This document shows positions 9,201 to 18,403 of a stretch of DNA of 64,000 nt, piece after piece. The stretch's first letter is position 1; each line of letters starts with the position of its first letter. The stretch is taken from NCBI GenBank assembly GCA_009780915.1, contig WQZD01000004.1:62001-126000 (forward strand), read 5' to 3'. This DNA is from Propionibacteriaceae bacterium (lineage in GTDB: Bacteria; Actinomycetota; Actinomycetes; Propionibacteriales; Propionibacteriaceae). Position numbers and translations under genes: made by a program. The notes below the pieces were generated by a model that saw only the letters and a program-made list of their open reading frames with translations, did no database searches and was not told where the DNA came from.

Positions 9201-9377
9201 TCTCTCGTGCGCGATCTGCCCGATCAATGGAGCTTCCCCACGTGGGTGCACCACCGTGTCGCTGTCGCGGCGAGGGTGATCGCGGCGGACACCCGTCCTG
9301 CGATCGCCTCGACGTGCCGAACCTGCCCCTTCACCCACGGGTGCCCCGTGACGACATCCCAGGAGGCGTCCCGATGA
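6246..9377 (+). CDS. adnA: AdnA-like subunit of the AdnAB helicase-nuclease
   Basis: A 1043-residue protein (Mycobacterium AdnA is of similar size) with an SF1A/UvrD-type motor followed by a RecB-family nuclease. The C-terminal nuclease has G-x3-H (GSIVHAL), GRIDSI, DFKTGK and QLGVYQ. Cysteines at FECPRR and in the terminal C-x2-C-x5-C arrangement would hold an Fe-S cluster, as in AddB/AdnAB nucleases. The motor looks impaired: Walker A reads GGPRTGRTT (Lys replaced by Arg, residues 37-45) and the DExx box reads VVDGWED (Glu replaced by Gly). Start ATG 6246 gives the family-like N-terminus MTISYRLV; upstream in-frame ATGs at 6144 and 6237 are less convincing. Overlaps adnB by ATGA. Confidence 0.85.
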   Translation: MTISYRLVAPPTAPDIDLTSDQKLVSGHRRGVLLVLGGPRTGRTTCLIEATIEALRAEAPHVLFIAGSRRARLGLRASVGSRVPHLSSRLTVSTFDSFCQSVVQRFGPEPIAPQVLSAARQDAVVRQLLADSTAESWPESFALARTTPRFAADVREAMAACQRGGLSPADVARLGAEQNRPEWVGLARFFEEYLDVLGMWGYLDYPEFLTRAGGLLDDEQVLAAVRPTGSLVVVDGWEDLDGAQVEIVHRLVDVSSPTILAADPDRQVYGFRGSRSRSMGQILEQWSHSGVPTATVSLNQGHGVSRAVVDACEGTRGRIPLPVGMDVGVLDAYRRLAPDTAGAVTKIQFADPISEADHIAALLKRAHVITGIPYEQMAILVRTRAQFPSYQTACDQADVPVVTSGDEIQLNREKIVWTLLAALRLVRDQGVGSQADKDLIAQSPLGSDPVPQGTPDQEPQDEPVERDSGDVEDAVDEQVGQSRWERVMAAGRSAMGGSVGDVLWAVWNESKWEESLVDALSEGGTVAARAHHSLDAVMALFALASTWSQLPSGKGIATVLEAVAAQEIPEDLPRSASWTSPAVRLTTAHRAKADSWSLVVVAAVEEGVWPARAPMSTMVPLDGLVPSAMDDRERMMAERRLLYTACSAARDTLVVTAVADDDRSPSFFFEQIDATTITASQGPHVDPVSSAALVGRLRTVASDDTCHPGLRQAACDRLAWMSENRVFRGADPKVWWGVGDAVHGGDPDVTESPGSADLARSAGPIVVAASQMDSLFECPRRWFLSRQAQGERAPGARTRIGSIVHALVQDPSMSLDEMIDRLDAVLDDVSFPAAWMRRTEAEQATAALERYDAYRRATRREVLASEVDVEFSVDVPGSSPVRVRGRIDSIERDDQSRVWIVDFKTGKALPTKAQVAAHTQLGVYQLAALEHAVPGVDPAMLAGAELVYLRHPDSRGSQLPKVFSQECLREVPHLTQEVKLPVMGSSLVRDLPDQWSFPTWVHHRVAVAARVIAADTRPAIASTCRTCPFTHGCPVTTSQEASR

Positions 9378-12300
9378 TACGGACATTGACCGACCCAGGC
9401 GACCTCCTCGACCTGATGGGCGTCCCCTTCTCCGACGAGCAGATGGAGGCCATCACGGCGCCCATGGCGCCGGGAGTCGTGATCGCGGGCGCGGGCAGCG
9501 GTAAGACGACGGTGATGGTGGCTCGCGTCGTCTGGTTGGTCGGATCGGGCCAGATCGAGTCTGGCAGAGTCCTCGGCTTGACCTTCACCCGCAAGGCGGC
9601 GGGCGAGTTGTCCTCCAGGGTGAGACGGGCCTTGTCCCTGATCTGCGAGGAGGACGACCCGTACCCCCAGATCTCCACCTACGACTCGTTCGCCTCGCAA
9701 CTCGTCGGGGAGTTCGGCGCGTGGGTCGGCGTCAGTCCGGCGCCGCGGATCCTCACGGGCGCGGAACAGTCGATACTCGCGGACCATGTCGTACGGTCCA
9801 TGGAGACGCCGCCCGGCCTCCTCGTCGACAAGGCGGTGTCGACCCTGACATCCGATCTGCTCGCCCTGGAGAACAGGATTCAATCCCATCTGTTGACCGA
9901 GGACGAGATCGCGGCGTACACACGGTCCTTCCTCGACCAACTCGACCAGGCGCCGTACTATCGCGGCTCGCCGTATCGCGGTGTGCTCGACGCGAAGCAG
10001 ACGGCTCTGGAGAGAATCGACCTGCTGGAGCTGTGCCGGGCCTATCGCGAGGTGAAGGCGGCGCAGGGCGTCGCGGAGTTCTCCGACCTGATGGCGGTCG
10101 CCCAGAACATGGCGGCGCGCCTCGACACGGTGGGCGCGACCATGAGGGCCCGCTACGGTCTGGTCATCGTGGACGAGTATCAGGACACGTCGGCGGCCCA
10201 GGCTCATCTTTTGAGCCGGTTGTTCGGCGCGGACGGCGGTGTGGAGGATTACCCCGTGACGGCGGTCGGGGATCCCCTCCAGGCGATCTACACATGGCGA
10301 GGCGCCGCCGTGGACAACATCTACTCCTTCCATCGGTCCTTCCCGTCTGCGCGGCAGCGCAGCTACACCCTGTCGATCAACCGGCGCAGCGGGCCGCAGA
10401 TCCTGGCGGTCGCCAACGAGGTCGCCAGCCGGGTGAGAGCGGACGCGGCGGCGACAGGTCTGGCGGCGGTGGAGTTGCTCCCCAGCAGCCAGGCCGTCCA
10501 GGCCCGGGTGCTCGTGCGAGAATTCCCCACCTGGGAGGAGGAGGTCGATCACCTGGCCGAGTCCTTGGCCCAGGCGCATCAAGCCGGCGAGGTGGCGCGA
10601 TGGGACGACACGGCAGTCCTCGTGCGTCGGAATCGCGAGATCGGCCCGATCGTCCAGGCGTGCGAGGCCAAGGGGGTTCCCGTCGCCGTCCAGGACCTCG
10701 GCGGGCTCCTGTCGGTGGAAGCCGTCTCTCAGGTGTACGCCATGCTGCGTCTGGTCACGGACGAGACGTCCAATCCCGAGGTGGTCGAAGTCTTGTCGGG
10801 TCCGCGTTTCCGTCTCGGGACGACCGACCTGAGCGCGCTGGGCGCCCGAGCCCGGGAGCTGAACCGTGTGTGGGCCGAGGCCCACCCCGACGCCGGCGTC
10901 CGCGAGGCCCGTCTGATGGAGGCCGTCGTCAGCCCTGGGCCTGGCCGCATCTCCGCGTTCGCGCGATTCGCCGTGGCCCAGCTGGCATCTCAGGTGCGCT
11001 CAGCCAAGGCCTTCCATGGCGCGGTCATGGATCATGTGCGCCACATCGCGTCCGTGATCGGCCTCGACGTGGAAGTGTACGCGTCCCAAGCGGACGCGCG
11101 TGGTCACGTGCGCCAGTTCATGGCCCATGTGGCCCGGTTCGCGGCGGACCGTCCGGACGCGGACATCACCTCGCTCGTCACGTACCTCATGATGGAGGAG
11201 GAGTCCGGCGCGGGGCTCTCCCAGGCCAATCCCAGCGTCGAGGACGCGGTGCCGATCATGACGATCCACCGGGCGAAAGGACTGGAATGGGACACGGTCC
11301 ACCTGCCGTGCGTGGTGGACAAGGTGTTCCCCGACGAGCGGGTCACCGACAACCCTGTGACATCGCCTGCGGCCCTTCCGACGGCCATCCGCTCCGACGC
11401 CTCGGCGCTGCCGCAGATCCGTGAGGTGACCAACGCGGGGCTGAAGGATTACAAGGAAGACCTCAAGGAAGCGCTCAGCCAGAGCGAGGACCGCCTGGCG
11501 TATGTGGCGTTGACAAGGGCGAAAAAGAAGCTTGTGATCACATCTCACCGTCGATCGGGCGACTCGGCGCGCGAGCGGGAGCGATCGCGGTACGTGGACG
11601 TCATCGCGGCGTCCGGCCTGGCAGATGTCCAGTTGTGCGAGGCGGAGGCGAACCCGGTCGCCATGGGCGGCGACCAGATGGAACGTCCATGGCCGTCCAC
11701 GGACGACCCGCGATGGGCGCAGGCGGCGCGTGCCGTCCAGCGGGCGCTCGGGGGTGTCGACACGTGGCCCAGCGGCGACCTTCCCCAGGAGGTGGTCGAT
11801 GGCATCACATCGTGGGACGACCTGATTGCCAGGCTCGTCCACCAAGCCAGGGGAGTGGAGCGGGTCGACGTGCCCGTGCCCACACCCTTGTCGACCTCTC
11901 AGTTGATGAGTCTGGAGAAGGACCCCGCCGCGTTCGCCGCCGGGTTGGCCCGGCCCCGGCCCCGTCCCGAGACATCCCAGGCGGGTCTGGGGTCACGCTT
12001 CCACGCCTGGGTGCAGCAGTACTACACCTCCTCGCCCATCGCCCAGATGTCCGACTCCTGGGAGGAGGAGACGCCTGCGTTCTCCCGGTTGAGACAGACG
12101 TTCCTGGCCAGTCGTTTCGCGACCGCACGTCCGTGCGCTGTCGAGACAGACTTCATGGTCACCGTGGACGGGCATCCCGTGTCCGGTCGGATCGACGCGG
12201 TCTTCGACGCTGACGACAACCCGGATCTGGTGCCCGAGGGCAAGAAGGTCCTCATCGTGGACTGGAAGACGGGGTCGAGGTCGTCCAACCCTCGGCAATT

Positions 12301-12472
12301 GTCCGTGTACGCGCAGGCGTGGTCCGAGCGCACAGGCACACCCGTCGAGCTGGTGGGGGTCGGGTTCTTCCATGTGTCCACGGGGGTCTTGCAGGAGGCG
12401 AAGGCTGACGGAGCGGCCCCGGGGACGCTCGCCCAGGTGATATACACAACAGGTCAAGTCGGTGAGCGCTAA
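9374..12472 (+). CDS. adnB: AdnB-like subunit of the AdnAB helicase-nuclease
   Basis: A 1032-residue UvrD-type helicase fused to a RecB-family nuclease. The helicase motifs are intact: GAGSGKTT at residues 39-46, VIVDEYQDTS, GDPLQAIYTWRGA, and LAYVALTRAKKK. The C-terminal nuclease has GSRFHAW, GRIDAVFD, VDWKTG and QLSVYAQ. AdnAB unwinds and resects DNA double-strand breaks in mycobacteria, where AdnB is the leading motor. Start ATG 9374 lies inside the end of adnA (ATGA overlap) with AGGAGG at 9361-9366. With a degenerate AdnA motor, this subunit would have to supply translocation. Confidence 0.9.
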   Translation: MIRTLTDPGDLLDLMGVPFSDEQMEAITAPMAPGVVIAGAGSGKTTVMVARVVWLVGSGQIESGRVLGLTFTRKAAGELSSRVRRALSLICEEDDPYPQISTYDSFASQLVGEFGAWVGVSPAPRILTGAEQSILADHVVRSMETPPGLLVDKAVSTLTSDLLALENRIQSHLLTEDEIAAYTRSFLDQLDQAPYYRGSPYRGVLDAKQTALERIDLLELCRAYREVKAAQGVAEFSDLMAVAQNMAARLDTVGATMRARYGLVIVDEYQDTSAAQAHLLSRLFGADGGVEDYPVTAVGDPLQAIYTWRGAAVDNIYSFHRSFPSARQRSYTLSINRRSGPQILAVANEVASRVRADAAATGLAAVELLPSSQAVQARVLVREFPTWEEEVDHLAESLAQAHQAGEVARWDDTAVLVRRNREIGPIVQACEAKGVPVAVQDLGGLLSVEAVSQVYAMLRLVTDETSNPEVVEVLSGPRFRLGTTDLSALGARARELNRVWAEAHPDAGVREARLMEAVVSPGPGRISAFARFAVAQLASQVRSAKAFHGAVMDHVRHIASVIGLDVEVYASQADARGHVRQFMAHVARFAADRPDADITSLVTYLMMEEESGAGLSQANPSVEDAVPIMTIHRAKGLEWDTVHLPCVVDKVFPDERVTDNPVTSPAALPTAIRSDASALPQIREVTNAGLKDYKEDLKEALSQSEDRLAYVALTRAKKKLVITSHRRSGDSARERERSRYVDVIAASGLADVQLCEAEANPVAMGGDQMERPWPSTDDPRWAQAARAVQRALGGVDTWPSGDLPQEVVDGITSWDDLIARLVHQARGVERVDVPVPTPLSTSQLMSLEKDPAAFAAGLARPRPRPETSQAGLGSRFHAWVQQYYTSSPIAQMSDSWEEETPAFSRLRQTFLASRFATARPCAVETDFMVTVDGHPVSGRIDAVFDADDNPDLVPEGKKVLIVDWKTGSRSSNPRQLSVYAQAWSERTGTPVELVGVGFFHVSTGVLQEAKADGAAPGTLAQVIYTTGQVGER

Positions 12473-12481
12473 ACTAGCCAC

Positions 12482-13339
12482 ATGACCATGTGGGAGGAAA
12501 AAAGCCTTATCGACTTCGATGTCGAGCCTGCGTGGACGACCATGTGGGACCAAGGGGAGGTCTTGATCCTGCATGTCAGCGCTGAGGGACGTGTGGCGTT
12601 GGCCGCCCGTCCGGGCGACGCGGGCATGGGTCTGGCTCTACGATCATCGTTCGGAGTGATCCACGATCCCGACCGCCACTTCTTCGTGGGGTGTGTCGAG
12701 GGGGTCATGGTCTTCGCCGAGATGGGGGAGTTCACGGGCCAGGTCGATCTCCGACGGGCGCTGCTCGAGATCGGCGGAGAAGAGGTCCAAGTCGCCTTTC
12801 GATCGGTCTCGCTGGTGAAGTTCCACGCCACACACACGTACTGTCCCCAGTGCGGGCGCATGACGAGGCCTGCTGATCTGGGGCGAGCCCGGTACTGCCC
12901 CAGATGCGAGGTCGAGTTGTTCCCACGCACGGATCCAGCGGTCATCGTGGCGATCACCGACGATCTCGACCGTCTCCTCCTCGGCCATCACGACGGGTGG
13001 GAGGACACCCGTTATTCCGTTTTCGCTGGATTCGTCGAAGCGGGGGAATCCTTGGAGCAGACGGTGCGACGAGAGGTGAAGGAGGAAGTGGGGATCGCAG
13101 TCGCGGACATCCGCTACGCCGGGAGCCAGCCGTGGCCGATGCCACGCTCGTTGATGGTCGGGTTCACGGCCCGTGTGGCGTCGGGGGACCTACGCGTGGA
13201 CGGACACGAGATCACATCCGCACGATGGTTCGACCGCGACCAGTTGCGCGCCGGAGTCGCCGCCGGCCAGGTGGTCCTGCCCCTCGAAGCATCCATCGCC
13301 CACCGACTGATCATGGGATGGCTCAACCGGGCTGTGTGA
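12482..13339 (+). CDS. nudC: NAD(+)/NADH diphosphatase (Nudix)
   Basis: A 285-residue NudC. A zinc ribbon with C121, C124, C139 and C142 precedes the Nudix box G-x5-E-x7-RE-x2-EE-x-G at about 183-205. The NudC signature SQPWPMPRSLM follows directly. The enzyme hydrolyses NAD(H) to AMP and (reduced) nicotinamide mononucleotide and can remove NAD caps from RNA. It starts 9 bp after adnB, so it is probably in the adnAB transcript, although no clear ribosome-binding site is seen; a second ATG lies at 12488. Its last 17 bases overlap the 3' end of recD on the other strand. Confidence 0.93.
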   Translation: MTMWEEKSLIDFDVEPAWTTMWDQGEVLILHVSAEGRVALAARPGDAGMGLALRSSFGVIHDPDRHFFVGCVEGVMVFAEMGEFTGQVDLRRALLEIGGEEVQVAFRSVSLVKFHATHTYCPQCGRMTRPADLGRARYCPRCEVELFPRTDPAVIVAITDDLDRLLLGHHDGWEDTRYSVFAGFVEAGESLEQTVRREVKEEVGIAVADIRYAGSQPWPMPRSLMVGFTARVASGDLRVDGHEITSARWFDRDQLRAGVAAGQVVLPLEASIAHRLIMGWLNRAV

Positions 13340-15050
13340 GGCGTGAGGCCAGTCCTGAGGCGCGCAAGGCTGGGGAGCGGATAGCTTGGCGCACGGCGTC
13401 CGCAGAGCCGATGACTCTCAGGAACGACGTGGCGCGGGTCACGGCCGTGTAGAACAGTTCCCGGCTGAGCAGGGCGGCGGTGGTCGACGGCAGGATCAGG
13501 CTCACCGCGTCGTATTGGCTGCCTTGCGCCTTGTGGATCGTGGAGGCGTACAGGGGCTCCCAGGACGTGATCATGTCGGGGGCGACCAGTCGAGCGCCCG
13601 AACCGTCGTTCAGAGCCAGCCACAGATGCCCCTCGTGCGTGACGATCACACCGGAATCGCCGTTGTAGATCGACAGCACGTCGTCATTGCGGGTGACCAG
13701 AACAGGCATGCCCGGATACCATCGCCGGCTCAGGGAGTCCACGTCGAGACCATGGGCGAGCCAGCCCCGCAAGACGCCCGTCCAGTGGGCGACCCCGGAA
13801 CCGCCGTGACGGTGGGCGAGCAGGAGGCGATGGGAATCGAGCAAGGCGAGGGCCCGGTCGACGTCGCCCACACGGGCGGCCTCCACCATGGCGACCCCCT
13901 GTTCGACGACGTCCTGGCGCAGGGGGGAGAGGGACTCGTCCAGAGCCTCGGGAGAGTCGACATCCACATCGATCCATTGCAGTTGGTCCCCGCCCTGGCT
14001 CAAGATGTCCAGGGCGTCGTCCACGCGCGACGTGCGGATGGCGGTGGCGAGACTGGCGATGGGCCCGCCGAATCGGTAGGTCTTGGTCAGACGCGCCACC
14101 GGCACGGTCTGTGAGCAGGCGACGATGTCCGCCAGCACAGCGCCAGCCTCCACCGACGCCAACTGGTCGGGGTCGCCGACGAGGATCAACCGCGTCTGCT
14201 CGGGGATCGCATCCAGCAGCAGGGACATCAGGTGCAACGAGAGCATCGAGGACTCGTCGGCGACGACAACGTCCGCCGCCAAGGGACGCGTCGCGTCATG
14301 GTCGACGCCTCCCCAAGGCTTGATCCCCAGCACGCGATGGACCGTCCCCGAGGTGCATCGGATGTCCAGGGGGGTCCCGATGGACTGGCATGAGGCCAGG
14401 TTGGCTCGTACCGCTTGGTCCAGTCGAGCCGCCGCGCGGCCGGTGGGCGCGGTGAGGATCACGCGCATGGGCTCCTGACGGCCTTGGGCGAGCACGGCGA
14501 GGATGCGAGCCACCGCAGTCGTCTTGCCTGTTCCAGGCCCTCCGGCGACCACGCACACCTTCGATGTGGTCGCCAACTCGGCGGCATGGCGCTGGGAGGA
14601 GTCCTGAGGGAAGAACAGGTCGAGGGCCTCGGCGGGTGGCTCGGGTGAGTCGGGTGAGTCGGGTCGGGACACTCGTGCGCGCAACCACGCCACGATGCGG
14701 TCTTGTTCGATCCAGTACCGGGTCAGGTACACGGATCGGGCGTGCAGGATCACGGGTCGGTCCCGGGCGTCGAGGTCGGTGGACACCATGGGGGAGGTAC
14801 GCAACGCCTCAGCCCATTCGTGCGGGTCGGGCCACGCCAGGGACGGATCCTGGTCGGCGTCGACGTGCCACTGGTCGGTGTGGTCGAGGTCGAAGCACAC
14901 CGACCCGGCCGACAAGGCGGTGATCGCGCACGCCGTCGCCGCGACGACGAGGTCGCGGTCCTCGCCGTACAGGTACCCCAGGTGCCGGGCCAGTCTCACC
15001 GTGGCGGCGGGGATCAGGCCGGACTCCTCCAGTCGCGTCATCATGCTCAT
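13323..15050 (-). CDS. recD: Exodeoxyribonuclease V subunit alpha (RecD)
   Basis: A 575-residue SF1B helicase. It has a RecD-type N-terminal domain, Walker A GGPGTGKTT at residues 170-178, the Walker B DESSM segment, GDPDQL, and the C-terminal UvrD-like fold with TIHKAQGSQ and YTAVTRA. RecD is the 5'-3' motor of RecBCD, acting at double-strand breaks. Its ATG overlaps the recB stop (ATGA), so the order on the minus strand is recC-recB-recD. The gene converges with nudC with no room for a terminator between them. Confidence 0.93.
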   Translation of the reverse strand: MSMMTRLEESGLIPAATVRLARHLGYLYGEDRDLVVAATACAITALSAGSVCFDLDHTDQWHVDADQDPSLAWPDPHEWAEALRTSPMVSTDLDARDRPVILHARSVYLTRYWIEQDRIVAWLRARVSRPDSPDSPEPPAEALDLFFPQDSSQRHAAELATTSKVCVVAGGPGTGKTTAVARILAVLAQGRQEPMRVILTAPTGRAAARLDQAVRANLASCQSIGTPLDIRCTSGTVHRVLGIKPWGGVDHDATRPLAADVVVADESSMLSLHLMSLLLDAIPEQTRLILVGDPDQLASVEAGAVLADIVACSQTVPVARLTKTYRFGGPIASLATAIRTSRVDDALDILSQGGDQLQWIDVDVDSPEALDESLSPLRQDVVEQGVAMVEAARVGDVDRALALLDSHRLLLAHRHGGSGVAHWTGVLRGWLAHGLDVDSLSRRWYPGMPVLVTRNDDVLSIYNGDSGVIVTHEGHLWLALNDGSGARLVAPDMITSWEPLYASTIHKAQGSQYDAVSLILPSTTAALLSRELFYTAVTRATSFLRVIGSADAVRQAIRSPALRASGLASRLTQPG

Positions 15051-18000
15051 TCAGACACCCCCGCGAGTAGGTCGGACAGCGATTCGATCAGCGTCGCGCT
15101 GGGCTTCCACGGGAAGACCCCGCACGGAGTCTTGTCCCGTACAGGGGTGTCGGGGCCAGCCATGCCACGCACGAAGAGATAGGCGACACCTCCCAGGTGG
15201 GTCTGGGGATCGTAGTCGGGCAGTCTCCAGCGGAGGAAGCGGTGGAGGGCCACGCAGTACAGCAGGGCCTGCAAGGGGTAATGGGACGCCATCATGGCCG
15301 AGGCCATGGACGCCTGCGTGTAGTGGCGCAGGGTCAGCGGAGCGTCGATCGGTCCGAGCCGGTTGGTCTTGTAATCCACGACGAGGTACCTTCCGTTCAC
15401 GCGCAGCACCACGTCGATGGAACCGGTCAGATAGCCCCTCAGCTCGCGGGAGTCGACCATGGAGCTGGCCAGCCGCTCGGGGTAGTCGCCCAGAGGATCC
15501 GTGGAGGGGATGTGGGCGCGCAGAAGGTGCGCGATCGATGAGATCGTCCCGGCGGTGTCGGTGTGGGACAGGGGCAGTTCGAAGCCCATCTCGGCCATCC
15601 TGTCGCTCATCGGGATGGCCGCCAAGCACAGGTCGTCCGCGATGGGGCCCAGGGGTGTGCGTAGTCCGGGCGTGAGGGCGTGTGCCAAGGTCTGGGCGGA
15701 GCAGGAGGTGTAACCGCTGGCGGACATGGCCTCGTCGATCAGCCCGGTCAGGTCGGTGGCTGACGGGTCGGCGTACTCGAACACCGAATGGACGAGGCTG
15801 CCGAACGCCGTTCCCCCGGGCAGATCGGCCATCGGTGAGAGGCGGTCGAGGGGGGTGTCCGGGTCGGTGGCCACCTCGGTGTGCACATCGGTGTCGAGGT
15901 CGGTGGGGGTGTCGACGTCCGCGGGCGAGAAGGCCCGTGGGCCCTCCTGATGAGCGGCTGCGGTCAGGGCGGAGAACGAGGTGCGTCGCCACAGTCGGTC
16001 CACGGGACGGGTCAGCATGGTGGTGGACGTGTCAACCATCACGGGGGAAGGACGCGCCTCGGGCGGTGTGGCGTTCGACGGGGACATACGGGCGTCGGTG
16101 AGGTACGAGAGCGAGTCGTCCCCATCCGGAGGACCGGAGGCCTCGTGCGTGTGCGGGAGGGCCGCTGGCGGCACCGGGCGTCCAACGGCGTCGCGTGGGG
16201 ACACGGACGCCAGGTCGTCCTCGGGGATCGTCTCGACGGACACGCCCGGCAAGGTCAACCGACGGGGGTCCTGGCCCGACACGGTGATCTGGTCGGCAGG
16301 GCTGTCCGACGTGCGGAAGAGCAGTCTGTGCAATGGTGACGCCTGTGTGGTGCGCGCCGTCGGCACCCACCATGCCGTCATGTGGACGCTGGCCCTTGTC
16401 AGCGCCACATAACAGGCGCGCAGCGACTCCGAGGAGTCCTCGTCGCGGCCACGACGGCGCAGGTCGGCGGTCGACGTCGTCAATCCGAGGTCGACCACCC
16501 GTGAACCCGAGGCGTCATGGATCACCACGGGCTCGCCTGTGGCGGGGACCCGTACATGCCGATCCGCGAGTTGCGGCAGGTACACGATGGGGAACTGAAG
16601 TCCCTTGGACTGATGGACGGTGAGGACGCGCACCGCATCGGCCTCGACTGACAGCCGACGGGTGGACTCGTCCTGGGAAGCCCCCTCGACCATCTGGGAA
16701 CTCAGCCATTGCACGGGGGTGACCAAGGGGGGCAAAGGCTGGCTCAACAGCCGGGCCAACTGCTCGAGGTCCCTCCATGTGCGCTGGGACTCGGCGTCGG
16801 CGCTCAGGCGCGTGGCCAGGTCGGTGTGCTCAGTCAGCCATTCCAGCATGGCCAGGGGGCTGTGCTCGGTCACGAGGGTTTTGCACCGGCGCATCATGGA
16901 GGCCAGGTCGGCGAACTCGTCGGCGTCGGCGCGCACGAGCCGGTCGAGGTCCCAGCCGACGAGAGATGTCAGGCTCGCCGCCCGGAACCATCGGGAGGCG
17001 CCCGAGTCGACGGCTCGTAGCATCGTGAGCCAGTCCTGGGCGGCCCTCGTGGTCATCACGGACTCTGTTCCCGTGAATACGGCAGGGATATTGTTCTGCT
17101 GGAGGCGGGCGAGCAGGTCGTTGCCCCGGACGTTGGTGGCGACGACGACGGCGATGTCGCGGGCCTGGAGGGGGCGGACGGGCGCGTCAGGGTGGTCCCG
17201 ATAGGAAGGGCGGGAGTCCAACAAGGCGAGCAAGTCGCGGACCAAGTCGGTGTCGATCAGGTCGCGGGCCTCCTGGGCCGAGCGGGGGTGGACGTCGGCT
17301 GGCACGCGAAGGCGCAGAGCCGTGTCCCAGGGCTCGGCGCTCATCAGGCTCGGGGTGTGGGTGGACGCTTTGACCGGGGTGACCTGGATGCGTGGGTCGC
17401 CGAGTCGGGCGCCGTTCATCACGGCGCCCACCGCTTCGACGATCTGGGCGGAGCTTCGACGGTTGGTGTCGAGGGTCTCCACACGCGCCATCTCCGTGGC
17501 GGTGAGGTAGGCGCTCACGTCGGCGCCCCGGAAACCGTAGATCGATTGTTTCGGGTCTCCGATCAACACGACCGTCGACGCGCCGATGAAACCCGTGCGG
17601 ATGATCTGCCACTGGATCGAGTCAGTGTCTTGGAACTCGTCCACGAGCAGCACAGGATAGGACTGGCTGAGTCTGGTTCGAGCCAGGTCGCCCGTGGATG
17701 GGTGGTGCAAGGCGTCGCGGCAACGGGCGAGCATGTCGTCGAAGGTGTAGATGCCGTGGCGGCGTTTGCCGGCCTCGATGTCGCGGCGCACCTGCTCGAC
17801 GAAGACGGCCTCGTTGGTGGCGGCGGGGACGATCGACGCGTCCGGGGCGAACATGGCCTTGCGTACCCAGGTCACGGCGTCGTCGAAGGAGAACGCCGGC
17901 TTGCCGGTGGCCCGCAGGCGCAGATAGTGATCCGTGGTGGTCGTGAGAATCTGCGCCCCCAGGTCTGGGACCAGACGATCGGTGGGATCGTGGTCGGCCA

Positions 18001-18403
18001 AGATCCCCAAGCCCCACAACAGGTGGTCGCAGAATCCGTGGGTGGTCATGATGGGGGCCAGGTCGAAGTCGTCGACGGCGTCGAGCAGGCGTCGCCGTCT
18101 CACGAGCCGCTCCCCAGGGTCCGCGGACCACAGGTGGGCCAGAGCCGGGTCCGCGTCTGGGTCGGGGGATCGGGGCTCGCCGAGAGCCTCGGCGCACTGG
18201 ACCAGTCGGGCCCGGGTCCTCCCTCTCACCTCGGCCGCGGAGGCGGAGGAGAAGGTGACGATGGCCAACGAAGCGATGTCCACGCCGCGCTCCGCGATGA
18301 ATCGGGCCGCCAAGGTGGAGATGGTCCAGGTCTTCCCGGTTCCGGCGCTGGCCTCGATGACCAGGGTTTCTCCGGGCGCGGGCAATGGCTCGGTGGAGAT
18401 CAT
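15047..18403 (-). CDS. recB: Exodeoxyribonuclease V subunit beta (RecB)
   Basis: A 1118-residue UvrD-family helicase with a C-terminal nuclease. Motifs seen are EASAGTGKTWT (residues 18-26), LLVDEFQDTD, GDPKQSIYGFRGAD, VLTVHQSKGLQFP and LRACYVALTRA. The nuclease domain has GSLVHSVFE, GSIDVVLR, VVDYKTN and QALLYCVAL. RecB supplies the 3'-5' motor and the single nuclease site of the RecBCD complex. A Pro/Ser/Thr-rich insertion near residues 730-860 probably forms the tether between motor and nuclease. The start overlaps the recC stop by ATGA. Confidence 0.93.
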   Translation of the reverse strand: MISTEPLPAPGETLVIEASAGTGKTWTISTLAARFIAERGVDIASLAIVTFSSASAAEVRGRTRARLVQCAEALGEPRSPDPDADPALAHLWSADPGERLVRRRRLLDAVDDFDLAPIMTTHGFCDHLLWGLGILADHDPTDRLVPDLGAQILTTTTDHYLRLRATGKPAFSFDDAVTWVRKAMFAPDASIVPAATNEAVFVEQVRRDIEAGKRRHGIYTFDDMLARCRDALHHPSTGDLARTRLSQSYPVLLVDEFQDTDSIQWQIIRTGFIGASTVVLIGDPKQSIYGFRGADVSAYLTATEMARVETLDTNRRSSAQIVEAVGAVMNGARLGDPRIQVTPVKASTHTPSLMSAEPWDTALRLRVPADVHPRSAQEARDLIDTDLVRDLLALLDSRPSYRDHPDAPVRPLQARDIAVVVATNVRGNDLLARLQQNNIPAVFTGTESVMTTRAAQDWLTMLRAVDSGASRWFRAASLTSLVGWDLDRLVRADADEFADLASMMRRCKTLVTEHSPLAMLEWLTEHTDLATRLSADAESQRTWRDLEQLARLLSQPLPPLVTPVQWLSSQMVEGASQDESTRRLSVEADAVRVLTVHQSKGLQFPIVYLPQLADRHVRVPATGEPVVIHDASGSRVVDLGLTTSTADLRRRGRDEDSSESLRACYVALTRASVHMTAWWVPTARTTQASPLHRLLFRTSDSPADQITVSGQDPRRLTLPGVSVETIPEDDLASVSPRDAVGRPVPPAALPHTHEASGPPDGDDSLSYLTDARMSPSNATPPEARPSPVMVDTSTTMLTRPVDRLWRRTSFSALTAAAHQEGPRAFSPADVDTPTDLDTDVHTEVATDPDTPLDRLSPMADLPGGTAFGSLVHSVFEYADPSATDLTGLIDEAMSASGYTSCSAQTLAHALTPGLRTPLGPIADDLCLAAIPMSDRMAEMGFELPLSHTDTAGTISSIAHLLRAHIPSTDPLGDYPERLASSMVDSRELRGYLTGSIDVVLRVNGRYLVVDYKTNRLGPIDAPLTLRHYTQASMASAMMASHYPLQALLYCVALHRFLRWRLPDYDPQTHLGGVAYLFVRGMAGPDTPVRDKTPCGVFPWKPSATLIESLSDLLAGVSE

